Shown here in pieces: positions 46,732 to 59,223 of a stretch of 64,000 nucleotides of DNA. The stretch lies in NCBI GenBank assembly GCA_963693285.1, contig OY848917.1, positions 22,884,245 through 22,948,244 of the forward strand. The letters run 5' to 3'. A program made the translations under genes and the position numbers. Position 1 is the stretch's first letter; each line of letters starts with the position of its first letter. The notes beneath the pieces were generated by a model that did not search any database, was not told where the DNA came from, and saw only the letters and a program-made list of their open reading frames with translations. Source of the DNA: Xestospongia muta (lineage: Eukaryota; Porifera; Demospongiae; Haplosclerida; Petrosiidae).

Positions 46732-46974
46732 TGTAGTATGTTAACTACTATTTAGTATATTTGTTAAATAGTGTTATTGACACTATGTATTGGTTGTTTA
46801 GTTGTTAATCTTTTAGTGTTCACACCTTTTTGTTAGCACTGATATTCTACTTGTATTTAAGTTACTCTCTTATGTTGTTGTAACAGTTACAAAGTTCTAA
46901 AGTTCTCTAAATATAAAGTTATAATAATATACCCACTTTAAGTTGATATCTATGTGAAGTAACAAGATATCACA
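46732..46974 (+). repeat. 3' LTR of Ty3/gypsy element
   Basis: 243 bp, matching the 5' LTR, and followed by CACAA at 46975-46979. Confidence 0.95.
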
Positions 46975-46979
46975 CACAA

Positions 46980-47427
46980 TAACTCAGACTTCTGCTCAGT
47001 TAACAATTAATATCATACACAAGTAGAACTACCAAATAAGTGAAATTGGAAAAACTTGTAACTGCAAGAACATTGAAAGATAATTGCCTGAAATTGTTTT
47101 AGCTATTGGGTAACATGTATTGGTTCATGTAGAAAGTAACCGGACTATAAGAGCTTTCTCCTATACATGTACTACATCCTTAAATATCAGTTACAACAAA
47201 TATTTTACTGTTCTCAATTGTAATCTATAAGATATCATAGATACAGACTATTATAATGCAATCACTAATTAAGGAGACTCATGTGTCTTTGTTAGATTCA
47301 CTTTCAAATTATTGTTGCATGATTGTAAACTGAACTGAGATAGAAGTCAAATAAAGCTTTGAAATGCTAAACAAAATAATTAAGAAATAATATTAATATA
47401 TATATATAAATATATATGTATGCATAA
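46980..47427. other. Segment duplicated from 16430-16531
   Basis: 47330-47427 parallels 16440-16531 before the MITE-like element. Otherwise AT-rich with no gene. Confidence 0.5.
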
Positions 47428-47615
47428 CTGTAAAAATTGATTGGTCGATTACACACAGCATACATATTAACATTTTCATTCCTAACATAATATGAGATTG
47501 ACTGTTTAGTCAATATGATAGTATACATTAGGAATGAAACAGTATGATGTTTACTTTATATATAACCTCTATAACCATAATTATATTGATTAAATCAACC
47601 CATTGGTTTTTACAG
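47428..47615. mobile_element. Palindromic MITE-like element, copy 2
   Basis: 188 bp, same terminal inverted repeats as 16532-16747, with an internal deletion on the left arm. Confidence 0.6.
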
Positions 47616-47987
47616 ATATATATAAAGCCAAAAAAGTAAGGTACCATAGGAGGTCGTCTTTAATACAAAGGTTAAATAACAATCTAAAGTATTAGCATTG
47701 AATTAGAACAAATATCTAATTATTGAAAATGTCTCTAGTTTTCTATTTTGACATTTTGAATGTTTGACTGTTTCTTATTACTTAACACATCATATATGTA
47801 TATACTCTCAGTATAGTAGCAACTAGTGATAATAAATATGTTTTTAATCTCACCTGCTGAAGTGAAAAAATTACACAAATTGTAAATATTTGAACACCAC
47901 AAATAAGAATGATTATGAAAAAAATAATTGGAATTAAACAACTTGAAGAAAAGAAAAAAATGGAACAACTATAATTTAAGCTTAAAT

Positions 47988-48480
47988 TCAAAGGTTGCAA
48001 ATGAAGTTAATTTCTTTTAAGTTATCATTAGTTTGCAGTGTTGTACAATTAAGGTTGTACAACTTGTAGCATGATTCGCATTCATCATTATATTCCTGAC
48101 CACATTCAGAGCAACTACATACATCATCTATCTTCTCTTTCTCAATCTTCTTCCACTTTCTTCTTTTTGCAATTTGTTTTTTGTCAGAGTTATTCTTATT
48201 GTTCCTGCTTTTTGATTTTATTTTCATATTAATATTTCATCTTAGCTTCCTCCTCTTCCTCTATTGCTTTTAGTTTTTGCTCTTCAAAAAATTGCATGAC
48301 TTGAAAAATGTTTGAAAGAGATTGAAGAAACCTGAAAAGCATCTTTTGAGACTTTTCTGGTAGCTGTATATCTCTTTGAAAGCTATTGTTGAGTACAATA
48401 TAATTAAGCTATTGTAGTCTGTGAGATCTGAAAAGGTAAATGAGTACTTTTGTTTGAGCTTTTTCCCTGTATGTAATATA
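47988..48480 (-). pseudogene. Fragment of unknown protein with Lys/Glu-rich coil and Cys-rich tail, copy 4
   Basis: Best copy of a four-copy fragment. From the right, the minus strand reads FKEIQLPEKSQKMLFRFLQS, SNIFQVMQFFEEQKLKAIEE, then after a shift a Lys-rich stretch and VCSCSECGQEYNDE, CESCYKLYNLNCTTL. The Cys spacing (C-x-C-x2-C...C-x2-C...C) resembles a small PHD-like zinc fold, as at the end of some DNA transposases, but this is only a resemblance. Confidence 0.4.
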
Positions 48481-48554
48481 AAATGGCTCATCTAGATCAT
48501 AGAACAGCCATTACAAAATGTGTATAAATGTGAATTTCCAATTGTTTTTTGAAG

Positions 48555-49722
48555 ATCATAGACTCGTTGCAACGGACTGTTCTTTTGTTGGAATCTTTCC
48601 ATTTGTAGGTTTATTGATTTGTGGTAGTAATTTGTGTTCATATATGCTCAGATATAAAATGATAATTACTGGTGTGTACTTCTCTTTTACTTCTTGGATA
48701 ACTATTGGTATAGCAACTATTATCAATGTATAATTTAAACATTGATGTATTACGTTTGTCAGTTTTGAGTCTCGCATACTTTCTACAAATAATTGGGTAC
48801 TGTAGTTTTCGCTCCAATATTGGCTAGATACTACACCTCACATTATTAATCCTGTCAAAATGATTCCTAATGTACTCAACTATGCTAGAAAGAACAAATG
48901 TCTCAGGAATCGTAGTGCCTTGACATATTGGGAGGAGGATTACCCTTCACGACTAGACTTAGGTAAGGAAAAATATGGTGGACCCTTCTCAGAGGAACAA
49001 GTAGAAAATGTGAAGACAGTACTACGATTGATACCTCTCTTTGTTTCAGTTATAGTTTTAATGTATGCTAAGGAAGTCAGGCTTTTTAATTTTCACACTT
49101 CATATAATAAGTCACTTTTTCTTTCTTTCTATATATTAAGTGACACTTTATACATTGGTGTTGCTTTATTTCTAATCATTCTCTACCTTCTGATTTTTTA
49201 TAAACATCTTGTAAGGTATATTCCAAGTATGCTTAAGAGAATTGGTCTAGGACTTGTTTTTGCTTTATCAGCTCCATTATATTATGTCATCCTGTTTTTT
49301 TGCTAACATTTTCTTCATTTGAATACAACTTCATACAAAGTAATCATTGTTCCTGGAAGTTTAAATGGAATTTCATTTGCTTTAATTCTTCCTACATCAT
49401 TGGAGTTCACAATAGCTAAATCTCCACATGAAATGAGAGGGTTGATGGTTGGGATGTGGTTTGCAGCATTTGCAATTGGATTAGCAGTTAATATTAATGG
49501 CAAGTTTCCCTTTAAATGTGAAATGATATAATCTGTCAAAATCTTTTTTATTATGTCTACAAGAGTGTGATTATTCTCATCTTACTGGTGATTTTTGTGA
49601 TACTAGCTAAACGTTACAAGTTATGTGTAAGAGAAAATGAAGTCAACATATATATGATAGCAGAGGAACATTACGTGAGATATATAGAACAGGAAGTAGA
49701 GTACAGGAAAGACATAACATGA
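48555..49722 (+). pseudogene. POT/SLC15-like transporter pseudogene
   Basis: N-terminal pieces (SFVGIFPFVGLL, RYKMIITGVYFSFTSW) are joined after a deletion to MIPNVLNYARKNKCLRNRSA at 48860. It is open through GGPFSEEQVENVKTVLRLIP to a stop at about 49304 (where the intact copy has Lys), then runs to AFAIGLAVNINGKFPF. One base is lost near 49520. The tail to TGA 49720-49722 still matches the intact C terminus, so this copy keeps the native 3' end. Confidence 0.85.
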
Positions 49723-51014
49723 TTCTACAGATTGGTCTTTGTGTTAACACAAATGCCAGCTAGATATATACTACCTGATAACAATGAAAACTAAATTGTT
49801 AAACTACTTTAAATACTAATACTGTACTTTTAGTTAAATATTAGTTATGTTCAATGAGATTCTTTAATAGAAGTATATAAAATTTCTAAAACATTCATGA
49901 AATATAAAAATGGTGATACAAACATTTAATACAAGAACACAATAGGAATTGTGGTATAAATTCCTACATAAGGTAATATAATCTCACTAAACATATGTAT
50001 ACAGTGTTGTGTTGTTGCTACAATGTTGAATGTTTTATACTACCAATACTAAATTTCATTGTTTTAGCTATTGGTTTTAGCTATTGGTAGATGAGACGAA
50101 TGTGATCATATTGTATTGGAGTAGCAATATTTTTCTAAATCCTCTTAACACTTATGTAGGATTTGTAGTGACAATTTTAGTGCATATTAACATTAATTGC
50201 TATATTTGTTTTGATAACTTTGAAAAGAACTGTGATAGTAAAGAAGAGCTTCAACATGCCAACAACAAGTCTTTGCTAAGATAAAAGAAGTTACACCTGT
50301 ACAAATTGTCTACCAACTTGTCAGGATCAGCCTTCACTTTCTTAGTAAACCTGTCATTTCTAAATCAATTACTATATCAAGAAATGACAACAATCCTCTT
50401 TATTAATGTCATGTAGAGTTTCCAAGGTGCTAAAGTCCTGTCATCTCAGATGGAGATTGCAATGTTGAACATCTCCTTCCTTCACAAAACAAAGTCTTGT
50501 AAAAACATTGTCTGTCATTTGTGAGTATTTATTGTATAGATGACTAGCATTGTCACAAGTTGTACTATTTGTCTAACATAATATAGCATCAGAATGAATT
50601 AACCTGTCCTTATCTAGAACAAAGAAAAATACATCAGTACTAAGAATGCCTATGTACTTTCTTTATATGTATTTATGTAGCAAATATGTAAACTCAAATA
50701 ATGTATTTTTGTCATTATAAACCAATTCTTATATTATTCATAATATGGGCTGTATAAAGTGAAGCATGCAACATATGAAGAAAGAGACCTGGATAGTGGA
50801 ATGTGAATCTTATATTGTGTCCTGTCTGGCAATTATGATTAATGAGAACATCAGCAGTAATATCTAGAGAGTTTATACCTCTCTGTTGTACTTATTTATT
50901 TAGTAGATAATTATGTAATAGTCCTTCTCTATTAATTAGGCATTAAAGAAGTAAGTAAGCATATTGTCAGTAAGATCATTTTGACTATTAATTGGAATAG
51001 ATTTTTTAAGAAGT
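49723..51014. repeat. Transporter 3' flank (as at 33929-34800)
   Basis: Collinear with the 3' flank of the intact transporter and of the spacer beyond it. After about 50700 the sequence is unique and AT-rich. Confidence 0.55.
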
Positions 51015-51300
51015 CATTTGATCACTGAAGTTATGTGTTGGTCATCGTGCTCTCTGTGAGACTGCTATTCATGTGATTAAGAAAAATATATGAGGAATTG
51101 GAGACTAAAGATATATGTATTATTCTTATCAATATATGCCATTGACATAGAGTCACTGATTCATTGACTCAATATAGTTGGTTTAACAAATCAAGTGTGA
51201 TATGCTAATAATGTCTCATGTAATATGTTCTTACTCAATTACAAGTGTTGGAATCTTCTATACTAAAAATTGCCCCAGAATACGGTTATGTTAATGCTGA
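51015..51300 (+). pseudogene. Non-LTR reverse transcriptase fragment, copy 2
   Basis: Matches 31285-31760 (CETAIHVIKK..., GLTNQV.YANN) but lacks the TTQGDP block through an internal deletion and carries stops. Confidence 0.5.
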
Positions 51301-54300
51301 CAATTTTCACTTAATCTACAAGGAGTGATGACATAATTAATAATGCTATGACATCTTCAAAGAAACAAATGCTTTCAGCATATCTCAAAGACAAAAATAT
51401 CTCTCACCTGCTATAGGACAAAGATAATTTGTGTAGACAAAGTGAAGAAATTGGTCCAAAAGGTGGAATTTGTCTACATGTAATGATTCCTCAAGTTAAC
51501 CACAATTAAAAATACTCCAATGACATACCACACCTACAACCTTCATGGCATATTAATACACACATATACATTACCACTATAATAACCTCCTGCCACACCT
51601 GCATGAGCAATAGCTTACATTAGCCTTTATAGCCAAAGGTTTATCAATATTTATAATAATCAACCATATAAGCTGTGTATCTCACTAACCAGGATGAAAA
51701 GTCACTTTAATAGCATAAAACACACATGACATGATGACATATCAAAGGTTATAATGGTAATCACTCAGGTGTATACCATGGTAAAAGCTCAGATTATTAA
51801 GTACCTCTTCTAACCTTGTATCAATCAAGGAAAAAAGATACATTACTTGTGTTTCATTTCTAGAAATAAAGAAAAGAAAATATACCATCATAGGCAACCT
51901 TGCTTTTACTTACTTAGCAATACCTGTCTTTAGAGGTTTGTTATAAGGGTATTAATCATTGTGGGCAATATTATTAGCACTGACTACTTATTAGCATAAA
52001 CAAGATTTCATACTTGTTTGTTGTAATGTAAAAAATGAAAAAATGGATTTTCAATTGTCCTTTCAATTTAAATATGCTGTCAATAATAGTATCAAGTCAC
52101 CAGTGTTATTAGCCATGGTAAATTCTTGATTGACCAGAAGCCTGATCTAAAACAAGGCAATTACTTCTGATCCCTTCATATGGAAAGAGATGTTTAAAAA
52201 AATTTCTGAAATCATTTTTGTAAAATTCCCAGTTCTAAGTTCGCCAACTAATCTATATTATAGAAAATAAAAATATCTTGATTGTATATTGTTTAGAAGA
52301 TATATTCAATATTATTTCCATTCATTGGATTGCACATCAGTTATTCTTTTACAGCATCTGAAGTGAAACTTCGAAAAGCTCATTAAAAATATTTTTGAAG
52401 CAATTGCAAGCTAGTAAGAAATGTAACTTGTAGGCAAGAAACTCCAGATGTGAATGGTTTGAATAATCTCTGGTCAAGCAGAAATAAAGATTTGTCTTGT
52501 TGCATGCACTTCAGGTATACAATGAATGATATGTAGTAATACTATAGTTATTTAGAATACCTTCAAGTAACTTAAACAAGTCCTATATTGTATACTTGTT
52601 TATCTTTATATTGACCAAACAAACTATTTATAGATATTATATTAGTTGGTAATGCACAAAACTTTTCAAACAGGCTTATTCTATTTTAGTTATGAATTTT
52701 ACTGATGTGATTAGCTATCACATATTAATTAAGAGTATGAGGTCTATGCAGTAAAGACATACACATGTATTTAAATCTATCTTTTTTGAGGCCAGTTAAG
52801 TACATTTGAAAGTCTGACAATAGACAAGCAACATATATAAGATACAATGTTGAATGGTTAAAGTAATTTAATAAGTATACCTTACTATTTGTTTGTTTAA
52901 TAGCCTCATTTTTAGCCAAAAGTAGAACTACTATTCCACTATATATCAAGAAGTAAATTTTTCGTTAAAATTGAAATCGAAAAATTGAATGTTATGGGAA
53001 AGTGACACTGCAAGTTCATTAGTTGATAGAGTTTATACAAAAACATAGACACTTCATACATTTTTAACTTACAGGAGATCTATATGTGTTAGTAACTGCT
53101 ATGTGTTGTGTTACTTACCTCATTCTCTCTTATTAAGACACTTGATTCCTTCATTGATTATTATAATAGAGCCAATAATGATAGACTTAATGTGGTTTGA
53201 ATAAAATTAACAGGTAACATTGTATTCTTGAACAGAAAAAACAACAAGTGTAAAAACTAACAATGGTGCATATAACTTGGAACATGTTTGTTTATAAATA
53301 TTTGTAGGGCTGTACCTTGACATATAGTCAAAGACACACATGTAATGTAGACAAGTTACAATACACCAAATGACCTTTGTCTTTGATCTTTGTCAGAAAC
53401 TCTTTTGATTCATGATACCACAAACGGGAGGAGATTTTTTCATTTAATTAATATTTTATTTGGCAAGTTCAGACAGGTGATGGCATGTTAACTGAGTGTC
53501 AAAAACGTTCTGAATAGCCTTGAATTCTCACCAAAATTATTAAAAGTATGTACTACAGCAAACATAGCTCTAGTTTCACTCTGACTGCAGCTGCCATAGC
53601 AGCAGTTATAGCAATAATCTCACTATGATTCCAAAGTTGATAAATTAACACAATGAATCCAAAAATTGAAAATGTTCTAAAGTATTATCAAAAATAGATG
53701 ACATATTTCATGATCAGGAAATAAAATTCATTTTGTATTTCCATTTGACAAGTCCTACAATAAAAAATAAATACAATATGCTGTTAGAAAGGTCTTCACA
53801 TATCACTATGCATGAACAAATAATAGTGTGGGTGTGGTCGGAGTTTTACTTAATACTTCCTTAAAAGAAATCTAAACCTTTTACAACTTCGTGACTTCTT
53901 CTTCTCAAATTTCTCAACCAGTCTCATGCACAACAGAAAAAAAACTGAAGGCAAAACCATCACAAAAGTTTAAAAGTTTTATTAAGGGTTAGTAAGTAGT
54001 CAATGAGTCAATGAACTTATCAAATTCATCCTTAACAATTGGTTAACAATTGGTAATAGTCTTTTTTAAATGACTGGTATGAGGATTACCTAGAAACACC
54101 ACTAAGTCAAGATCTGGGGTACAATATGCTTAATAGAGTAAACACATTATAAGGATGTCCACATATGACAATTTTTTGGGAGTAAAAACGAATTCCATGT
54201 GGTAATGAGTTGCCTGAGCAGTTATTGAAATGATCTCTTTTAGCAAATGAAGGTCAACAATTCTCTCTGCAATTTCTACTCACTCTTTTTTATGTCTTAT

Positions 54301-54708
54301 TGTAGCAATAATCATGGCACAACAGGTGCTAAGCCATGTGACTTCTGCTTAAAACGGCAGCTTCATATAAATTTTGACCTTTCATACCTTCAATAGTCAA
54401 TAAAGAACAAAAACAAAGACAATATCATGACAGCTACATCAAAGCTAGAGAATTTTCAGTTGGTTAAGAAGTGATGATGAGGAATTTAAACAATGAAAGA
54501 AATGGATCCCAGGAAAATAAAAACTAGAAAGACATACCCCTCTCATACATAGTAGCAGTTGATCACTTGCAAAGATTTAACCCACTATTTAAACCCATGA
54601 TGATCAAGTACTAAACACAGTACAAACTAAAGGCAAAAATTTTGGAAATCATACCAGTGGAATCAGACAAGACTGAGCCTGTACAAATTAAAAACACAAG
54701 CTTCTTCA
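51301..54708. other. Long gene-poor stretch
   Basis: 51300-51600 still parallels 31740-32000. 53330-53850 is the reverse complement of 24770-25400 (transporter 3' flank). 54000-54600 parallels 26330-26400 and 27380-27680. No intact gene was seen. Confidence 0.5.
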
Positions 54709-55059
54709 TTATAAGCCCTAGCACATGACTATTAAAGTCACACTCCTGCATTATAAGCCTTAGCACATGAATAATGAAGTCACACCCCTCTGTTATAACC
54801 CCTAGCACAGGACTATCAAAGTCACATTCCTCAATTATAAGCCCTAGCACATGACTATCAAAGTCACACTGCTCAATTATAAGCCCTAGCACATGACTAA
54901 TGAAGTCACACTCCTCTATTATAACCCCTAGCACATGACTATCAAAGTCACATTCCTCAATTATAAGCCCTAGCACATGACTATCAAAGTCACACTCCTC
55001 AATTATAAGCCCTAGCACATGACTAATGAAGTCACACTCCTCTATTATAATCCGTAGCA
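54709..55059 (-). repeat. 42-bp minisatellite array 2
   Basis: About eight units of the same 42-bp satellite as at 6135, open on the minus strand with HVLGLIIEECDFDS repeats. It is cut by an inserted element at 55060. Confidence 0.9.
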
Positions 55060-55434
55060 TGGACGGCGGAAGCTGGTGTGGCATTTTCCATACCACTTTT
55101 TTCGTGCGCACGCAACGCCATACTACATTTTGAAAGTTATTTATAATATTATAAATTAATACCAACGCATTCATGATAATTGCCTTCTCCTAACTTTGAA
55201 ATAGCTGTAACACTGCTGCAGTAGCGAGCAGACACTGGAGTTGACGTCTCACTTCGAAAAACGAAAGGTAGGGCTCCGCCCATTTGTACCACAGTCGAGC
55301 GCACGCGACAAGCGATTTCTAAACCTACACGTACACTAACCTGCCAGGCCCAATTTCACTGTGCATATTATTATTATATGTTTGGAATGCCATGCTTGCC
55401 ACACCACTTTTCTAAACCTACTGCTGCCCCTGCC
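55060..55434. mobile_element. MITE-like insertion inside the 42-bp satellite
   Basis: 375 bp, clearly less AT-rich than its surroundings, flanked by TAGCA on both sides (55055-55059 and 55435-55439) at a position inside a satellite unit. Ends TGGACGGCGGAAGC and GCTGCCCCTGCC are weakly inverted, with GGTGTGGCAT near the left end answered by GCCACACCAC near the right. No coding capacity. Confidence 0.65.
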
Positions 55435-55886
55435 TAGCACATGACTATTAAAGTCACACTCCTCCATTATAGGCCTCAGCATATCACACTCCTCTATTAT
55501 AGGCCTCAGCATATAACTAATAAAGTCACACTCCTTCATTATGAGCCAAAGCACATGACAATTGAAGTCACACTCCTCCATTAAAACCTCTAGCACATGA
55601 CTATTGAAGTCACACTCCTCCATTATAACCTCTAGCACATGACTATTAAAATAACACTCGTCCATTATAACCCCTAGCACATGACTAATGAAGTCACACT
55701 CCTCTATTATAAGCCTTAGCACATGACTATTAAAGTCACACTCCTCTATTATAAGCTCTAGCACATGACAAATGAAGTCACACCCCTCCATTATAGGCCC
55801 TAGCACATGACTAATGAAGTCACACTCCTCCATTAGAACCCCTAGCACATGACTATTGAAGTCACACTCCTCCATTATAACCCCTA
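55435..55886 (-). repeat. 42-bp minisatellite array 3
   Basis: About ten to eleven units continuing array 2 after the insertion. The minus strand is open (EECDFNSHVLEVIM-type units). Confidence 0.9.
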
Positions 55887-56354
55887 AGTTAACTAAAATT
55901 TGTCATCACTTCAAAACGAAACATTTAAACAACAATTTACACATTGAAATCATAGATAATTGAACTTTGTACACATAAAAGTTGTATTGAAGCAACCATT
56001 AGCTCTGTCTTATCTGTGACTTTTTAAAAAAATCATTTAACTTTTCAACTCTGAATTTCGTTGACATTCTTTTGTTTAAAACGCCTTGCTAGTACTTAAA
56101 TTAATTAATTAATCATTTAGTTCAAAGGTTATTTAACACAGGCTAAAATGGCTGAAAGTCCTTCTTGATCTAGTACTTATCTTCTTTGTGTCATAAGTGG
56201 CATTTATTTATAGTGATGTGATGTATGTCAAAGAATTCAAGCCACTACTACAATATAGGTGGCATTACATCTAACAAGTTATTTTTTAAATTAAAACTCC
56301 TGGCTTTTAAAGTGATGCATCTCAAATATTATTATTAATTTTTAATCACTATTG
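55887..56354. other. Satellite flank and spacer before copy F
   Basis: 55910-56015 equals the flank after array 1. From about 56200 the sequence is the acyltransferase 3' spacer. No gene. Confidence 0.5.
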
Positions 56355-58164
56355 TTAAATAGATGTATTACTGCAATAAGTCAACAACCAATTGAGTGCA
56401 AACCATGAGATTGGTATCACATGACATATCCAATATACTGAGCTCATAAACTAGAATAACAAGATATTAACAGACAAAGTATAATTGACAATTTATACAT
56501 ACCTTGTTGCAGTCTTCCCATGAGAGCAACAAAAAGCATATGATTCCATATATTATCACTATATTATGTAATAAAGACAAACATATCCAGACTGGTATAT
56601 AAAAAGTCCAGGAGAGGTTGTTTACATTAACCCACTGTTTGGTAATAGATATGAACTAAATTCAAATGTAAATATTGCAGTACTACAACTAATACTATAT
56701 TACCTGTCTCTCTACTACAGAAGTAATAAATTGAATTGAAAAATAGATAAAATAACCAGACCAAGGGCCATGCCATAAAGTCAAAAACAGCAATGTTATA
56801 AAGCGAGATAAGTCTTGATTACCCATCCATTTAAGACGTTTATAGACATAACTGTACAATGACATGAACATATTACTATAATAACATCACTTACATAGCC
56901 ACCCATTTATTAGTTTGTATATTCCAAGTTTGAGTGGGTCCCTATTAATTTAACAATTTAATAAGTAATTAGCGAGGCTTAAAATTGACTCGAATACTTA
57001 TATTTTGCACATACTAACCAAAGGTTAGATTTTGGAGAGCTGTCCAATCAGTGGAACCATCAGATCTAACACCATTATAAGATATCCCTGTTATAATACA
57101 GCTTCCTTCCTATAATAGTCCAAGAACAATTTAAGTACTACACCTGACTGTCCTTACTGCTATTAGCCAAACTACAAAGAATCGGCCCAACTGTAAATGT
57201 GTTCCTATTGCTATCATTATAACAATTTTAGTGACAAATGGTTTTCCCTAAAAACACATTCAAATTTTAGATCTGTTAATTAAATTCACACTCTTACTCT
57301 ATAGTCTTCATTTAAATTTACTTCAATGGATATTATCTATTGAATAAAGAGCTTATTGCAGTTAATGTTAGTGCCTGAGAGAGACATGACATTACTGGCA
57401 TAATACTAACAGGACAATTTAGTATAACACAAAATTTATAAATATTGCTTTACCTACTACCAGCTTTCTTGTCATCATACAAAGACCTTGAAACAAATTG
57501 TTGATATCATTTAAAACTAATCTATAGAAAATGAAACTAATGAATATTGTTAAATTAATATACCTGTGGTCCAACAAGGACTGACCCAATGAAAACACAG
57601 AAACCTAGTACCTATATAACTAAGTGTTATAACAATATTCAACAAAGATAGTCTTACTTCAATAAATGGAGAAAGTGCAGAGATGCAAGTTTCCTTCTCT
57701 TCTTTACTAAGAGTGGACTAGAGAGAATGAGTATTTGTTATGACCTATATCAGTCTTACTTTTCTTTTAATTTTAGTACCAAGACACAATGGAATCGAGT
57801 CCAATTTAGTGTATGGATATCAGAAAAAAACGAATATCCTATTATCAAGTGACTCTATTACAACATATATAATATAACTAGCTCTGTGTATATATAATTC
57901 ATACCATTGTCATGATCCATGTTAGAAATAGAGACAACTTTGTACCACCCAAAAGAGAGAGAACACTATAAACAGCGACAATATCTACTACTATATGCTA
58001 TATAAAGGGTCCTTGATGATTAACAATTGATGTAAGTATAGATAAATTAAAAGCAATGTATGAACTTACCATAAACAAAGTACAGCAATCCAATGCCGCT
58101 AACAGAGAGGAAAATGTTCTATAATGTAGTGTAGTAATTCAAACATTTTATTATATATCTTCCA
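56355..58164 (-). pseudogene. LPCAT3/MBOAT5-like acyltransferase, copy F (two deletions)
   Basis: The C-terminal half matches copies D and E from the stop at 56355. Near 57770 a deletion of about 100 bp removes an intron, most of the 38-nt exon and the end of its neighbour, fusing KLK to EK and breaking the frame. Near 58164 the sequence jumps from the intron before the AYPLAL exon into the shared 5' flank, so the first exons are gone. Confidence 0.8.
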
Positions 58165-59223
58165 TGAGAGGGAATTTTAAAATATGGTAGAGTATACATA
58201 GTATATGTATATAATGTAGTCTGCAATAGTGGTAAACAAGCAGTAGATGAATGAATATTAGAATTATAGTGTCAATCTCCACCATCAAAACTGTTTATAT
58301 ATTTGATAATAAACAAAGATGTACTATCTAGTTCTCTTTTGCTGCTTTTGCTGGAGTCTACTCTATGTCCACAGTAACAACTAACTGCTATACTACTATG
58401 GTAATTGAATTGAATTGCTAATAAGTGGAAATGACTAAGTACAGGATAATAGAGGACACACATTATATATTGCTTTGAAGAAACTTGTATATCCTGAAAG
58501 GTTCCACTGACTAATTTGTATCATCATTTCTATAACTATCATCTCTTCTAACTTAGTATATAATGAGATACTAACAATTAGTAAATATCACTCTGTTTTA
58601 ATTGCTAATAAACTACAGTTGAGAAGACATTAGTGATAGTAATTGTGTGAACATAGACAAAAGATTTCCCTATTAAGAGAAAGCAACATATACCCTACCC
58701 TTCCATGTTACTACAGTGTAAACATAAAAAGGAAATAAACTATATTACATGTCCATATAGATTAAGATGGTTAATGTCTAATAAGATGTTATACAGAATC
58801 TCATAACTGAGAATCATTTAATATATCAATAATTGTCATTAGTATATTAGTAGAATATTTATAGTGTTGTGTTACTTAGCATATTAGTAATAAATGCTAG
58901 TAATTGTTATATTTGACCTGTATAATCTGTCTTATTATTGTATAGAATTAAATTGAACTACATGCAAAATCTAAATCAAAATTATAAAAAGAGGTAGAGA
59001 AATAAAGAAGTGCTTTCAAAAATTGTTTATAATACATTTGATCAGAGGAGAAAAGATATCCCTTTTGAAAAGACCATAGTGACATCAACGAGGTCATGTT
59101 TATCAAGAAATTAAAAGATGCTTACATACACTAATTATATAGCATTTATTTATAGTGATGTGATGTAATTCAAGAGGGTTGATGGCACTGTCAAATATTA
59201 TTATTAATTTTTAATCATTATTG
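58165..59223. other. Spacer between copies F and G
   Basis: Shared 5' flank to about 58460, then the shared 3' spacer. It parallels 12320-13490 (between B and C). No gene. Confidence 0.6.

Noticed and set aside
54611..55875. Long minus-strand open frames as repeat-containing proteins
   Set aside because: They exist because the satellite period is 42 bp; there are no start context, splice signals or unique domains, and units vary with stops or shifts at the array edges.
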